DNA of 64,000 nucleotides from Acanthacorydalis orientalis (GCA_034766995.1 CM068318.1:818501-882500), one strand, 5' to 3'. Positions 1 through 13,720 are shown, counted from the first letter of the stretch. Notes: generated from the letters alone by a model not told the origin. Made by a program: numbers and translations.

Positions 1-3000
1 TTAGATCGATTATAATTGATAACATTATCATTTTTGATTTTGCTGCGCAGCAAGGGTGTGTGACATGAATTGAAAGCGATATTTGGTTAGTAATTATGTT
101 AGTGAATGTCAATGCTAAATTAAATATTTATATTTCGGATACAGTTCACGCCCTCAAGTGTATTCGAATAAATAAAAAGTCAATAAATAAAACATTGTTT
201 ATATTATTTTATATTAACAATTTAAATTCGAATCGTTGCGGTTTTCGAAACGAGCGGTTTTCAATTGGAGAGGTGGCTCGAGCTCTCATTATAAATTTCA
301 AATAATTAAATCAATTATTTTCAATTTGTTTTCGATCATATTGACTCGATATCAATTGGAAAACTCCAGGAATTCGATCCTGCAAATAGGTTAGAAAATT
401 CAATCTGAATCAGTCAATAACGCCACATCAAATACTAAGATATTTCGTTTTATTTACAAATAGTATTTGTTCATTTTTCTGTTAATATTCGTTCTTTTCG
501 GTAAGCAGTTTGTTCACTACTAATTTCTGCATTGCTGTCATGATCAGATAGATATCGAAGACTTTTCAACACAAGCCTTCAAATTTAACCAATGAACTTT
601 TCGTAATTGTCCTCAAGAAAATATATAACTAATTAGAATGATTCAACACAGTATTTTGATGATTAATTAAAAATTAGCTGCTAAATGAAGCGTTTAGAAA
701 TGAAACTGGAACTATATATGGTTTAATAATTAATTCATTCAAAAAAAAACGACAAACTGTTTCTATTATAGCTCCTATTAACAATCGACCTGTTTCAGTA
801 CTTTTTTTAAGAATACGAATTAACAGTTCAGACATTGTGACTAAATTGATAACGTTTTCAAATGTTATTCCTTTTCATAATAAAAATAACACTGTTCTAT
901 TCTTCATTCTATTATAATTAATTCAGTGAATAGAGGAGATGAATGATGAGTACAACGATGATGCTGACAACACGTTTACTGACAAAAACATTACCATTTT
1001 TTACCACAGGCATCAAAAAGTGTCCGTTAGCAAATTCCGCCATCGGACGCAAAGTGTTCAAACATCTATTAAAGAATTCTCCTTTGTGATTATAATAATT
1101 CGAACCGACTCTTTCTAGCAATTTTCAAGTGATTAAAAGAATAAATAATTCAACGAATGTTCCTCATGAAATATTTAATAAATAACACTCCTAATTTTAC
1201 TCGTTAAACATATTAATATTTGCATATAAATGGAAGCGATTTAAATATACTCTGTCAAGAAAAAAAAAGACAAGTAAGAAAAGAATCGACATTGTAACGG
1301 AACATACCTATTGAAAACATATATTTATGCAGATCAAATAATTATTCCGATTATAATATTTCAAGTTATCGATGAAATGTTGTATTTAAATGTACGTATA
1401 GTAAGTATATTAAATGTTATTTTCGTCTAAATACATTATTCATTTTATTGATTCTGTCTTACGTACACGATGTTCGTTCGCAGTAGTTTACTACTATAGC
1501 TTATCATTTCATTTGCACGATGGAATAAAAGTTGTCTTTTAACGTTCAATGTGTGTCATTCTATTTTAGTTTAGCCTTGAACACACAAGCGTTCATGTAA
1601 ATAAGTCATTTGTGTTCGTATACACATGTACTTGTAATAAAAAAATTATCAAACAGGTCGGTGTTTAATCCTACGGTTGAATTATAAATGTTCTACACTT
1701 TAATACTTCATGAATAATTTCAATTTTAATATTGAATACCATTTCCTTATTAACAGTTCTTATAGTTTTTCAAACATGTGTGAATTCTGTCCGAACATTT
1801 TCCAATTCATATTAGCAAGCGACGCTTAAGAATCTTTCCTTATTGTTTTTCAATTAATTTTTGAAATGGTAGAAGAGAAAATATATTGATCGTGTTTGTT
1901 CTTGCGAAAATAATCAATATTCTTACACTTTTTAGTCAGTGGAAACAATGAGAATTTTGATAGTTGGACTGTCTTCCGGCAGTGTGCATTCTTCTTACAG
2001 ATTTTTTGATTTGTGGATTCAAATAGGACATCTTTGCTTTATTTGCAGTCACCAACCGTCGATAAACCGTGTACCATACATACATCTTCCTAAATCTCGG
2101 ACGATCATAAAGATTTCTTTTTTTAAATGATTTTTTTTTCATTTGCGAGGTTTCCGGTACAGAAATTTAAAAAAATAGATTTTTTTTTGAGATTCATTTC
2201 AATTCTTCAATATTTCAAGAATATGCACTTCCATATAATCTTTAACATTCGAAAAATTACCTGCGTTATAGTCGTTTAAGTGCGGCCTACGCATGTAAAA
2301 CTTTACTCATGTAGAACTTGAAACGCGTTATTATTGATTATACGCATTTCTATTGCCAAGGTCGTTAAGATATAGAAAAATCTTAAAGATCATGGTATCA
2401 GTATCGAAATTCACACAAGTAATATTCAAAAACAGTCAGTAATCAATTGTTGAACATTTTTGATCATACACTTGTTTGTAGATGGTGAGGTGAGTGAAAA
2501 ATTGATGTGCGAATAGAATTTAGACTGTCAGAACAATAATTTGACTTACTCCATTATTTATTCTAAGACTACGCTTGTTTTTCAGTTAAGAAATGTTTAT
2601 TTTCTAGTAGAATCGATTAAAATCAGTTCAGTTTATAAATAGAGAAGGTCATGCACTTTAAATGTTTTAAAACGAGTAGAAAACAATGACTTTGTGTCAA
2701 AACAACAAATGAATCAAAACACAATGTACGTGATATTTGAAAATAAAAAACAAACTCATCAGTCAGTTCAAATGCAATAACTGATCTGGTGTTTTTTTAT
2801 ATATAATTTTGTACGGAAATTATTGTGTGATGTATTTCTGATTCAATGTACAACTCAATAGATCAAAGCGTTCGCTACTGAAGTCGGAAAGAAATACACA
2901 TAACGATGACAGCATCATAAGTATCTGCGATTTGAACTGAAAATATTGCTCGAACTGTCTGCCACATTCCTTTGGCACATTGTCAGGGAAAAAAGTGAGT

Positions 3001-3372
3001 GATCCGAGATGCACTATTGACATAGTCGAAAGAACAGGTAAAGAAACATCGTACAATATTTAGCAATCATTACTGTGTGTACGCAAATAAATATGTTTAT
3101 TTCTATAGTATAGCAACATACGTATCTAGAAAGATAGACTTTAAGAATGTTTACCGTACAATGTCTGTTTGCATTTTTATGTTAATACTGAACTGAACCA
3201 ATGTTTTGTTTTGCGTGTAAGAAGCCAATAGTAAAAAAATGTTAATCCTATTAAAATTCTGATAATCTTTTTCTGTCTCCACTACTCTATGTACCGTCAA
3301 GACTTAATTTTTTTTTAATAACCAATGATTATTCACAGAACTTTAGGTTCGAGATTAAAAAACTATTTTAAA

Positions 3373-3373
<1 letters not shown>
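1..3373. other. No gene recognised
   Basis: AT-rich, apart from one foldback arm at 2433. Frames are short and without domain-like composition. Probably intron or intergenic DNA of the convertase locus. Confidence 0.6.
2433..2536 (-). repeat. Foldback-family repeat, single arm
   Basis: Contains the arm core in reverse orientation: TTGTTGAACATTTTTGATCA, then GTGAGTGAAAAATTG, and the outer block TAGACTGTCAGAAC. Confidence 0.5.
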
Positions 3374-3420
<47 letters not shown>

Positions 3421-3429
3421 GTATATATG

Positions 3430-3463
<34 letters not shown>

Positions 3464-3467
3464 TATT
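3374..3467. repeat. (TA)n with TG interruptions
   Basis: 94 bp array broken by five TG steps. Confidence 0.9.
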
Positions 3468-4165
3468 AAAAAAAACTGTTCTTGTTGTATTTTCAAGTGT
3501 TATTTTGTATAAAAATGCAGATCAGGAAATATAAGAGTATAAAATGTAAAATTAAAATTTTTAAGAAGTATATTTTTGATTCTAATATTTTTTTGCTATA
3601 AAACTAGTTAGTAATTTCTCTGTATAATTTTAAAGATTTTCTGAATCACTTCTCGAGATTTGTTCGTTCAACAAATGATGACTGATCGTTTCTAATTGAT
3701 GCTCATTCTGTACTTCGATTGCTCATCATCCTCAGTGTCATCAATAGAGAAAAATCATTAGATTTATCACACGATATATGTAAATTTATGATAATTAATT
3801 TGAAAAAAAACAATTAACATAACCTTTAAATACTTTTAAGAATTAGAAACGGGTATCTGATCAATCAGACTGGAGAACAGGACATAAAATTCATTTTTAA
3901 TGCCAATTAAATAACAATACAGTGTCTTCGAAAATGAAACTCTAGTGTCGACGTCGATAAACAAAGACAATCCTATGTTTAGATCCACTTTTAATATGTG
4001 TCGCGTATTGTTATTTAAATTTCATTACCTGTTTCCATATAATAATATACCTGAGCACATGTAGCAGCTGGTCAGTTCGATTTACCTGTGGAAGAGAACA
4101 GGTAGACAAACGTTGAAATCTAAACTGGCTTGGAGCTCTTATTGCCTACACAGTTCTGTACGTGA

Positions 4166-4190
4166 GCACACACACACACACATGCACACA
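4166..4190. repeat. (CA)n
   Basis: 25 bp CA array with one TG break. Confidence 0.8.
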
Positions 4191-4543
4191 GATCGTTATG
4201 TATTTTTTTCCGAGAGGACTTCTTGTCCGTGCATGTGTCCGTTTGGTCCTTCAAATTGAGAATGTGTTACTCTAGCTTTGTAATTTTATACGTTACAATG
4301 GCATGGCATTAAATATGTATATGCGTTGCCAATGCATGTTTTTTTTGTACGATAGGACCTTAAATTATGTAACGACTTCCGTAATTTGAGACCGCTCGGT
4401 TGCGGTGTATTATTTTGTGAGCGTTTTTTTTCTCTTTTTTTACTTTAGCATAAAATATAAATTAGTATTAAATATCTCCTGGTTCTTTTATGATTTATAT
4501 TTGTGTGTAGGCGTGTGTGTGTTTCTGTGTGCATGTAAGTAAT

Positions 4544-4546
<3 letters not shown>

Positions 4547-4614
<68 letters not shown>
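4547..4614. repeat. (TA)n
   Basis: Uninterrupted 68 bp array. A GT-rich stretch lies 15-45 bases before it. Confidence 0.95.
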
Positions 4615-4617
<3 letters not shown>

Positions 4618-5079
4618 GATCAAAAAAACATCTACATTATTCTATATTAGAAAAAAGATAGTTATTCATCGCACTGATGCCTAAAACCGATTAACCTTTT
4701 ATATTAAAATTTATAAAATGAATTACATTTTCAAGAATTTTTTTTTCATCTACTTCAACATCGTCATCAACTGACATGAATGGATCAGGCAAGTTTTTCC
4801 TTGACTGACAATTTTAAAGTTTTTTTTTTTTTAATTAAAAGAAGTTAATAATTTTCACAAATCGTCAAATAGTCTCAGGTCTGTTTAGACCGAGTACTCA
4901 TCGTTTGAATGTTTGTCGATAATTTATAATGAAAAAAAAAATAGAACAAATAACCAGAAATAAAACTCGAGTTGTTCGAATATTGTTAAAAAGAAAACTC
5001 AAATATAAGAATTGGAGATATATAAAGAAGATTCGATTTTAAAAGCTCTCTGATGTGGATTATGAATAAAAATGATAAT

Positions 5080-5214
5080 CAAACTGAGCAAATCAATAAT
5101 CAAAAATAATCATTAATCCTCTATTGAATCTTTTTATCAAAAAACGTTTATGATTTTGTAGGCCGAGATAATAATTAATCTACGAAAGTGAATTCAGCCA
5201 TAGTACTAGAACTA
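5080..5214 (-). repeat. Foldback-family repeat, single arm
   Basis: Reverse arm: AATCATTAATCCTCTATTGAA, a TATCAAAAA block, and the outer end GTGAATTCAGCCATAGTA followed by CTAGAAC. Confidence 0.5.
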
Positions 5215-5909
5215 TGATGTAATAATAAAAAATATTTTTTTAAAGAACAACATCAACGGTCAATTATTCAAAATAAAACAAATATGAATACACCTCTACC
5301 TCGAGAACTATTTTCTTATCAGTTGTACAAATTTATCAGTACTCACGTGGGTCTCAGTCATGAGTAAACAATATGTTTTTATCTTCAATGCATTAAGTTT
5401 ATTTGCAAGAATACAACATATTTATTTATAACTGTGATGATAAACACACGAATGATCGTCAAAACTCGATAACAAGTACACAGTAAGTGAAAAATATATA
5501 TCAAATTGGGTTTTACGTCCAGTGATTTCGATACGTTTGAAAATAAAAATCCCAGATGAGGAATAAACAACACATCGTTTCTAAGAAAATGTATGTTCGT
5601 GGTTATTTTTTTTTTTTTTGTAAAAGAGAAACGTGACGTAACGGTAATTACTGAATACCCATACAGTGTATTTCTTTTATATCAGAATGAAAGTAAATAT
5701 TATAATAATAACAATGTAAGCATGAACGATTCAACATTTGTAAACGTTCATCTATTAAGAAATCGTATATTTTTTTGTGAAGTAATGTTTAATACATGTT
5801 TTCATAAACAAATTAGAAACCACATTTCGCAAGATATTATTTTATCATCATTATTACGAAAAGAGTGTTTTTTTTATTATTGTTTATTGACTAACTTTTT
5901 TTGTATTAT

Positions 5910-5911
<2 letters not shown>

Positions 5912-5967
<56 letters not shown>

Positions 5968-6000
5968 TATATAGATATATAGATAGATAGATAGATATAA
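5912..6000. repeat. (TA)n grading into (GATA)n
   Basis: Pure TA to about 5965, then TATAGA, TATAGA and finally four GATA units. Confidence 0.92.
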
Positions 6001-8570
6001 CATTATTAAAGATAACATATATCGACAAGTCTTGTAAGGAGAACATTTCTAGTAAATTTTTATAAAGATCAAGACTTCATTGTTGATACTTTCCTATATC
6101 ATTCTTTTTTTGTTCATTTCTTTAATATATTTTGTAGATGAAAATCTCGAATTCTTTTTAATATCTAATGTTTTATTTAAATACTTGTTAAAATATAATT
6201 CTGACATTTTAACTAAATTCAAATTCATAATTGAATTTTTATTCACAAACGAATTCTTTTTTCATCGTTTGAAAATTTACAAACTTTTGTAAATTAATGT
6301 AGAAGTTGTCATTCGCTGAACAAAAACATAACAAAGTGACCAACTGTAATTAAGAACTCTGAAAAACAAGAATTAAAATGATCAGTAATAAATTATTGAA
6401 TATTTTTCAGTTAATCAGAAAAAATGAGTGAAATTTATGATTAAGTAAAAAGTCAATTTGGAAAAGTCACGTATTTGTGTTACACAATTTACAAACATTT
6501 TTTTTAAAAAAAAACAACGGACTGGTAACAGTGAAACAATAACAAATCTTTGTTCAAAGTGAAACTAACGCTCCTGATAATCGCAACGAAATGTCAATAA
6601 TAATCAGTTGTTAACTCTGCAATGAAACATGTGTATATTTATGGTTCTAAATAAGATAGAGTTTATCAAAAAATATATCCTTTCATTAGTCTGAAAATTG
6701 CTGACAGACTGAATTAACAGCTTCTGTTTTAAAAAATATACAATTTATTTAATTAAACATTGGAGATATATCTTAAAAGAAACAAGATATTTATTTCATT
6801 TTTTTAAAATAATGTTCTCGTTTTCTTTATCAAAAGGATACGGTTCAGAAATAAAGTACGATTATAAATTTATGACACAAATATTTACTATTTTCAATAA
6901 ATAGAATAATTAGTCTCTTCATATTTTTATTTCACAATATTGTTAAAACGAATAATCATAATATTTACATAAATATTAAATTCTAAGAAAATAAAACTAA
7001 AAAAAATGTTTCTATCTGATTTTTCGGACATTTTTTTATTTAATTAATGTTGATGTATTGAAACTATCTTTTTGTAGCGATATTTTATGATATAAAAATA
7101 GTTTTTTTCAGATTTCTCTCTGTCTTAGTTCTACGTGAATCGATATCAAAACATTCATAAATAATAATTAATTATCGAAAGCAGTTGATTCGTGAATTCT
7201 GTATGGTTTTGCGATGAAGAAAAAATTAATTTGTAAAATTTTCGAAACGACAAACCGATTCTAAAATATAAAAAACTCGTCTAATTGTTTTAAATTCGAA
7301 TACAAGTCCGAGACATAAAATCCGTTTACATATTTAAATCCATTTATTAATATCCTACATTCAGAAAAAAACGACTAAATTAGATCTGTTTTATTTATTA
7401 CAAACGTAGAAAAAACGAACCACTAATAAACGTGAATAATAAAAAAAAGAACAAGCATGTGTATTCAAATTATTCCATTAAAATAAATCACCCCTCTGTA
7501 GAACAGTACACAGTTCCGAGCCGTCGAAAAAAATATTGTAATTAATGACTGATTAAAGCTTAATGTATAAAAAAAAATTGATGACACAATGCGAGTACGC
7601 ACGCACACACGCACGCACGCCGCGAAGACTTACATAATTAGAGATTTAATATTGAAACAGGGTCATCAATTACATAACTAAATCCGCTGTCATGTCGGTG
7701 GCTTGTTAAGTACGAAAGCTCAAGTAATCCATTGCATCGGCAATTCTCGAAATTGGACGAGAGAGATAAGCGCAGCGCGAGATCACACAAAGACGGATTA
7801 CTTTCTCGTTCTCGCAGCGTTTTAATTGCGCGAGGACGACTCGGAGTCGGTATAACAAGATCTATTTTGGAAGCTAATAAGGGATCCAATTAAATAAGTA
7901 AGTAGATAATTGTATGTATCGAGTTATACCGTGACCTATTTAATAGGAAAATGATTCGAACAGTTGTGCGTGATAGTTTAGGATTGATTGCAACGTTCTC
8001 TCTTTTCTCCCGAGCACGGGTCATTAACGACGTTCACGAACGAGTCAGGAATTGTGGAAACGACGACACGTCTCGCTGTTTCTATACTTTAATAAATTCG
8101 TTTCGAGCATGACGTTTTTTTAAAAAAAAAATAAACAAACCATTTTAAAATTCACATTTCAACAAATATTCAGTAAAATTAGTTAGTTAGTTATTCGAGG
8201 TTAAGGGCGCTTCGACAGCCAAGATCATTAGCGCCCGAACGCAAATATAATTAAAAACCACACCCCGTTTGCGCACTTGCGTTCGAATCATCCCTTAATT
8301 CGAACGCTAAAGTACGAGTGCCGAACGCTTAAAAGTATCCAATTTAAAACCATATTTCTCTCTGTGAGAGATAAAAAAAAACATATAAAAAAACTGGACT
8401 TCCTAATCTCGATACAACAACATCATGAACACTCATATCAAAAATTGAAAATAAACCAAAAATGCTTTCTTTTATAATTCTCTAATTTAACATTCAGTAA
8501 CATCCATCGAGTTGGTTTCTTAAACAAACCTTTTCTACGCGAGTCTTATACAAGAGTTCATTTCTCACAC

Positions 8571-8650
8571 GACCGGTTTCAACATCTTTTGGTGAATCTT
8601 GAACTCCCATTTCAAGACCTACTCGAAGATGACGAAATTCGAAACCGGTC
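8571..8650. repeat. 80 bp unit with perfect 10 bp inverted ends
   Basis: It begins GACCGGTTTC and ends GAAACCGGTC, exactly 80 bp apart end to end. A second inverted pair sits inside: TCTTGAA, then CTCCCA, then TTCAAGA. The next layer (CATCTT / AAGATG) also pairs, so the unit can fold into a bulged hairpin. Its composition is richer in G+C than the surroundings. Class unknown. Hairpins of this look occur in the termini of some retroelements, but no such element is visible here. Confidence 0.55.
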
Positions 8651-8948
8651 ACAGAAGAAGTGAACTTGCATGGCCCTGCAAGATTTACATACAAAACTGA
8701 TATTTAATACATGTTTCTTTTTACTAGAAAAGAAACGAGAAATTATTCTGAGATCGAATTCATCTCATGTTAGACATCTCAAGTTATTTGAATATACAAA
8801 CGGGTCTCAAGTTTTTTGTCTATTCTAAATTTTCCCACGCGAATTCGTCTGTTGATTCAAAAATGTCTAATGTTTAAGATAAACGTACAGTTTTCCTTTT
8901 GATTCTTTCAACGGCAAACGTTTATGCAGTAAAATATCGATTTCATAT

Positions 8949-9060
8949 TCTACATAGTATTCAAACAATGATCGTATTGATACTTCGTTCTGTAAGATCT
9001 CTTATAAAAAAGATACATTAAAGAGCATCAATCACTTTCACCAAACAAAACTATATTTTA
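8949..9060 (+). repeat. 110 bp repeat, copy 1
   Basis: Shares with 9967-10076 the order CTACATAGTATT, AATGATC, TTCGTTCTG..AGAT, ATAAAAAAG(A/G)TACAT, ATCAAT, ACACC-like, AAACTATATTTTA. By eye roughly three quarters of positions match. Confidence 0.55.
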
Positions 9061-9246
9061 AATATAGAAACTTTTCTACTTTTAACTTTGATTTCTATTG
9101 AGCACACATACTTCAATCAAATTCATCTATGATCAATACCGATTAAATATAATTTATTTATAATTAAATGATATTGATATCATTATCAATCGAATAACAA
9201 TACTAGGAAATGTGATTTTTATGTGAAATTTCAAAAACATACTCAT

Positions 9247-9413
9247 AAATGATTTCTATTTTCACTCCACAAACTACTTTTCTGATTAAAATTGTTCAAC
9301 AAATGAACATTGAGTGTTACTTATACGGATCTTGATGACGATGTCATCACCCACATAAAAAAAAAGAATTCATTCGTGAAAGTGGATCCCAGTCAAGATA
9401 TCAGATCCGTACT
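9247..9413 (+). repeat. Foldback-family repeat, forward arm with remnant of the reverse outer end
   Basis: Forward core TTTTCACTCCACAAACTAC, then GATTAAAATTGTTCAACAAA and GATGACGATGTCATCA. It jumps to the inverted outer end GAATTCATTCGTGAAAGTGG, so the inner parts of the second arm are deleted. Confidence 0.55.
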
Positions 9414-9876
9414 GTAAAATTAAAAACAATTAGAGAATTATGACAGCTACGAAATCGTTTCAATAATTAGAATTAACCTGTGACGCGCCACTACCTCTCA
9501 CTCTTAATTAGAATATACAATCTAACCGTTCTTCCTAAGGTCGACCGATTGTGACATAACATTTCAGTCAATGTTTTATTCTATAATATGTACAGAAAAA
9601 AGTATGCAAGTAATTCATTGCAATATTCATTACATAGTAAAAAAAATGCATTCGCTTGTCAAAGATTTGAAATAAAATAAGAAGCGGTTCATATTACTGT
9701 AATATAAGAATACTAATATTTATTACATTTATTATCTTCCATTAGCGTAGAACGCTATATACATTATTTAATTACATGACATTAATACTAGATTCCGAAA
9801 AAAATGGTATAAGAACAGAAAAGTAATTGCTTGAGATAAGAATGTTTCACAGCTGTTATATTTTTCATTTTGTATA

Positions 9877-9880
<4 letters not shown>

Positions 9881-9942
<62 letters not shown>
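9881..9942. repeat. (TA)n
   Basis: Pure 62 bp array directly before the second 110 bp repeat. Confidence 0.95.
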
Positions 9943-9945
<3 letters not shown>

Positions 9946-9966
9946 AGATAGGATATATTTATTATC

Positions 9967-10076
9967 ATACATAGTATTGAAATAATGATCTCACTGTTAT
10001 TTCGCTCTGGAAGATTATTAATAAAAAAGGTACATAAAACCGTATCAATTACACCACCAAGACAAACTATATTTTA
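9967..10076 (+). repeat. 110 bp repeat, copy 2
   Basis: Direct repeat of the segment about 1018 bp upstream. A (TA)n ends about 25 bp before it. Flanks of the two copies are not alike beyond the repeat, so dispersal fits better than a segmental duplication. Confidence 0.55.
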
Positions 10077-10389
10077 GCAATTGAATCATTTCTGTATTAG
10101 CTTTTCTAAATACATATTTTTTTAGTAAGATAAATGAATACAAAAATGGTATGATTGCAATGAAAAAGAGTAAAATTAATAACTGTTTATTCGATATATT
10201 TAAACGTGTTTCTTATCCAGTCAAAAAATCAGAAATATAAATAGTTAAGTGCAGAAATGACAAAATAATTAAATAAGATCTAGAAATATTAAAGGGTATA
10301 TAAGAATCGGTGACAGAGGTTTATCGAAAACGTGACGTTTGTGAAAACATTTCAATTAGAAGTTATGAGTCTACATAAATCAAACAAAG

Positions 10390-10390
<1 letters not shown>

Positions 10391-10438
<48 letters not shown>

Positions 10439-10440
10439 TA
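10391..10440. repeat. (TA)n
   Basis: 50 bp with a single TG step at 10420. Confidence 0.9.
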
Positions 10441-10553
10441 GTTAAGTGAAACAAGCATAATAAAAATATTATGAAGAAAAGACATTCTATAAAGAAAATA
10501 TAAAAAAATGGTTTCGTATTGAAGAACATTTGTACTGCTTTATAGGACAATTA

Positions 10554-10676
10554 CAGTTTTTGACACTGGCTAAATTCATTTTCACAAATGAATTTCCATT
10601 CCTACACAAACGACACATTTTTTTCTCAAATCACTGATCAAACATTAATTTTTCTTCAGTTTTATTGTTGCTTATA
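10554..10676 (+). repeat. Foldback-family repeat, forward arm
   Basis: Outer end TTTTTGACACTGGCTAAATT, then CATTTTCACAAATGAATTTCC, CACAAACGACACA and CACTGATCAAACATTAATTT. The CACAAATG half-palindrome is well kept. Confidence 0.55.
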
Positions 10677-11140
10677 CTCATTTACAATACAATGCGCTAT
10701 GATAAAGAATAAAATCGCATTATTTTCTATCAGTATCTCTGAAAATGATCGAAATGCACATAAACGATGATCGGATTATTGAAGACTTTCTTTGAGAAAA
10801 ATCACGTTGGTTCATTTAAAATTGAAAGTGAATTTATGAAAATAAAAAAACCGTGTAGAAGAACTGAGTTGTAATGTTAATAACGAATGAGTAAAACTTT
10901 TCCTAGAACTCTGCAAACATTTCAATGTTAAATTGTTGAAAAACGAGCAGATATATAAAGGGAGATATCACAAGGTGTACATGTGCGATAAAGAAAAATA
11001 AATGTCACATACATCGACGAAATAAAATACAAGTAGACGACATTGAATTCAAAATAGATCAGGTCGAGTTACTTGGAAGAAATTAATAACTTTACAAGAT
11101 AACCCTTCAAGGTCGGACAGCATTAAACATGTCTGGAAGA

Positions 11141-11170
11141 TATATATATATATATATAAAGAGAGAGAGA
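11141..11170. repeat. (TA)n-(GA)n compound
   Basis: Eight TA units, AA, then five GA units. Confidence 0.8.
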
Positions 11171-11655
11171 TGTCTATATTCGGCAATAACACGAAAGTAT
11201 ATCTTAAATGACCGAATGAAAATTTCACAAGGATATTTAATGCCATAATATTTCATTTCAGACGAAACCGTGATAAGAAATATTCCGTTATTCAAATATA
11301 CCAGTACTGTTTAAAAACCTGTTCGTAACTTAATTAGAATATTATTCAAGTACAATGTGGGTCGAAATGAATCATGAAACGAACGAATTTATGGAATATT
11401 GTGAATATCTGTGCGCTACTTGACGGAGTTAATAGGAAATGATGGATTTTTAAAGTTACGATTCGGATTTTTTTTCGATTCTAATACGGGATGTTTGAAT
11501 GAACTGCAAGCGAATTCGTATTGTCGCCATTTTTGTTTGTTCTGTAGCTGTCAGTTGTAATTTGACAGTGATGTAGTTTGGACACAGGAAATTCAATATG
11601 GAAGATCTAACCCCGTCGAAAACGGAGTAAAAAGGTGTTATAGCTCAATATTGAC

Positions 11656-12269
11656 GACGCCAACTTTTTTGAAAATTTAATCACGAGTGACGAAGCTCAT
11701 TTCGACATGAGTGAATATGTGAAGAAGCGAATCAGCTGTTACTGGGGTTGGAAAAACCGAAGACTGGTCCACAAACGACCTCTTCTCTTGTTTGGTGTTC
11801 AATTCGAGCTGGTAGCATCATTGGACCATTTTTTTTTTCAAAAATGCTAATGGAAATGTTACTGGCGCTGATGAACGATTCGTGCGATGCTGCAAAACTT
11901 TATTCTGTCTGAAATTAATGGACAAGGTCTACAGCACATGCGAGCCAATATCGCACACAGTTCGTTAATTTTTCAAAATGCATTTCCTGCCCGAATAATT
12001 CGAAAGTTTGGTCACGTCGATTGGGGTTACCTCGTTTACCTGATTTGACTGCGCTAGATTTTCTTCTTTGTAGCTACTTAAAAGAAAATGTCTACGCTGA
12101 TAAGCCAGTAACAGTCCGGCAGCTTAAGAACAGCATTGGATAAGAAATCATTCAAATAACACTAGAAATATACGGAAGAGTCATGAAAAATGTGATTGAA
12201 AGAACCCATATTCAGCAGGGTAGAGGCATCAGGCAGATATCATTTTACATACTTAACGATACTAGTTGA
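11656..12269 (+). pseudogene. Decayed Tc1/mariner-superfamily transposase
   Basis: Translation across shifting frames matches the DDE-superfamily transposases abundant in insects. It starts with DANFFENLITSDEAHF, where SDEAHF carries the first catalytic Asp. It continues EYVKKRISCYWGWKN and LVHKRPLLL, then a GSIIGPFFF-like block and NFILSEINGQGL. The block that should hold the second catalytic Asp (QQDGA...H) is deleted to RANIAHS. The last block, around FGHVDWG and a broken PLDFFLW-like stretch, contains stops. The C-terminal RG.RQISFY matches the family's usual tail. There are several frameshifts and stops, the N-terminal DNA-binding part is missing, and no convincing TIRs flank it. It is a dead relic, aligned to the family from memory. 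Confidence 0.75.
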
Positions 12270-12948
12270 GTGAACGATCCATAACACAAAAAATGAAAAA
12301 TGTTTTATTTAAAAATTATTAAAACACAAATCGGCCGAAGTACAATCGAAAAGTTATCGATTATTACCTTAACTAATTTCATCAAACTACTTAATCAAAT
12401 ATACAATTTTTCCATACGAAAATCACCGATCATATTTTATCAAATAAACTCTAATCGTATATGTTGCAAGAAGTTAATTGTTAAAAAAGATACCTCGCAT
12501 ACAAAAATACATTTTTCCCCTCCACGCAACCACTAACTTATTCGTGACTGAAATAATTAAATAATACCTGGTACACTCGTCTGGCCGTTTCTTTGTATTA
12601 AACATTTCCGGTCTAATTGAGTCTCGTAAGGCTAACGTTTCATTAGAGATTCCAGAGTATGGAGTAACCTATAATACTACACCTTGCAGCCAGTCCCATT
12701 ATCGAGATTGTATAGTTAATAGAAACTTGTTTCTCTAAGGACTCGAACATTCTATACAATTTATGATCTTGATATGATCAGTAATAGCAGTTAATAAATT
12801 ATGTTCGATAAGGACTTAATAAAAATGTTTCGTAAGGACTGTTTCGAAATCGTATAAATATTAAATTATTTTCTCTAAACGTCTATTTAAACTGAACTGA
12901 TACGAAAGAGAAGAAATACTTTCATCGGAAACGATGTGCCAGTCAAAC

Positions 12949-12967
12949 CACACACACACACACACAC
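12949..12967. repeat. (CA)n
   Basis: 19 bp, pure. Confidence 0.8.
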
Positions 12968-13720
12968 TGAAATAATCGAAACTAAATTTATACAGTGCGG
13001 ATATTGCAAACAGCACTTATGGCCCGCAATTCGCACTGGAGTCGAACAGAGACTTTTTACCGGCACCGTTCCTGTAAAAAAAAGTTTATCGGTTATTCGT
13101 GCCGCGTCCCCGAATGTCTCGCATAACCGTTCGTTCGTGTAAAACGTAGAAAACTTCAAAAGTTCATTCGCCACTGTCTGAATTGTCACCATGCATGAAC
13201 GTCACAAGATAAAGGGTTTTAATTATATCGTAATAATATAACTTTACGACATTGCTGCCACGAGGGTAATTTGTAGAATGAATAATTAAAACCCTGAGAA
13301 CGTAATTAAATAAGCTTCTTATTTACATTAATCACTTAGATAAGCAATTTCTTTCATAATTTCATAAGTTCAGACGTGATGCTGCGGTGTGACGTTTTAT
13401 TATAACAATTTATTATACAGTAATTCGTATTTTTATCATCGGGTCGACGGACTAAAACGGAACTTTAATCGTGTCACACTGAAATGTTCAGCTACGAACG
13501 GTTCAACATCGAAAATGGATCGGAAAATGATTTAGATATCGAACTGGTAAAGAAATCTTACTTTAAAATAATCGAACTTTGTTATTATCCACCTTCATCC
13601 TATCAATTTAGTATTTAAATATTATGAACCGATCTTATAGTTATCGCCAGTGATTAATTTATTATTTCTTTATAAAAATGTGTAAAAATTTACAGACGAT
13701 AAGAACAATTCTCGGAAAAT

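Larger units (their letters stand above)
3468..8570. other. No gene recognised; GC-richer islet at 7590-8110
   Basis: Mostly AT-rich. The islet 7590-8110 is unlike its surroundings in base composition: balanced composition, many CG dinucleotides, no simple repeats. I see no convincing exon there; a conserved non-coding element is possible. Confidence 0.45.

Noticed and set aside
2820..3056. Minus-strand frame as a further convertase exon
   Set aside because: Its residues do not match the prodomain cleavage region or any catalytic block of the subtilase domain (D, H, N or S motifs).
8571..8650. Hammerhead ribozyme
   Set aside because: A GAAAC-like part is present, but the obligatory CTGATGA core is missing on both strands.
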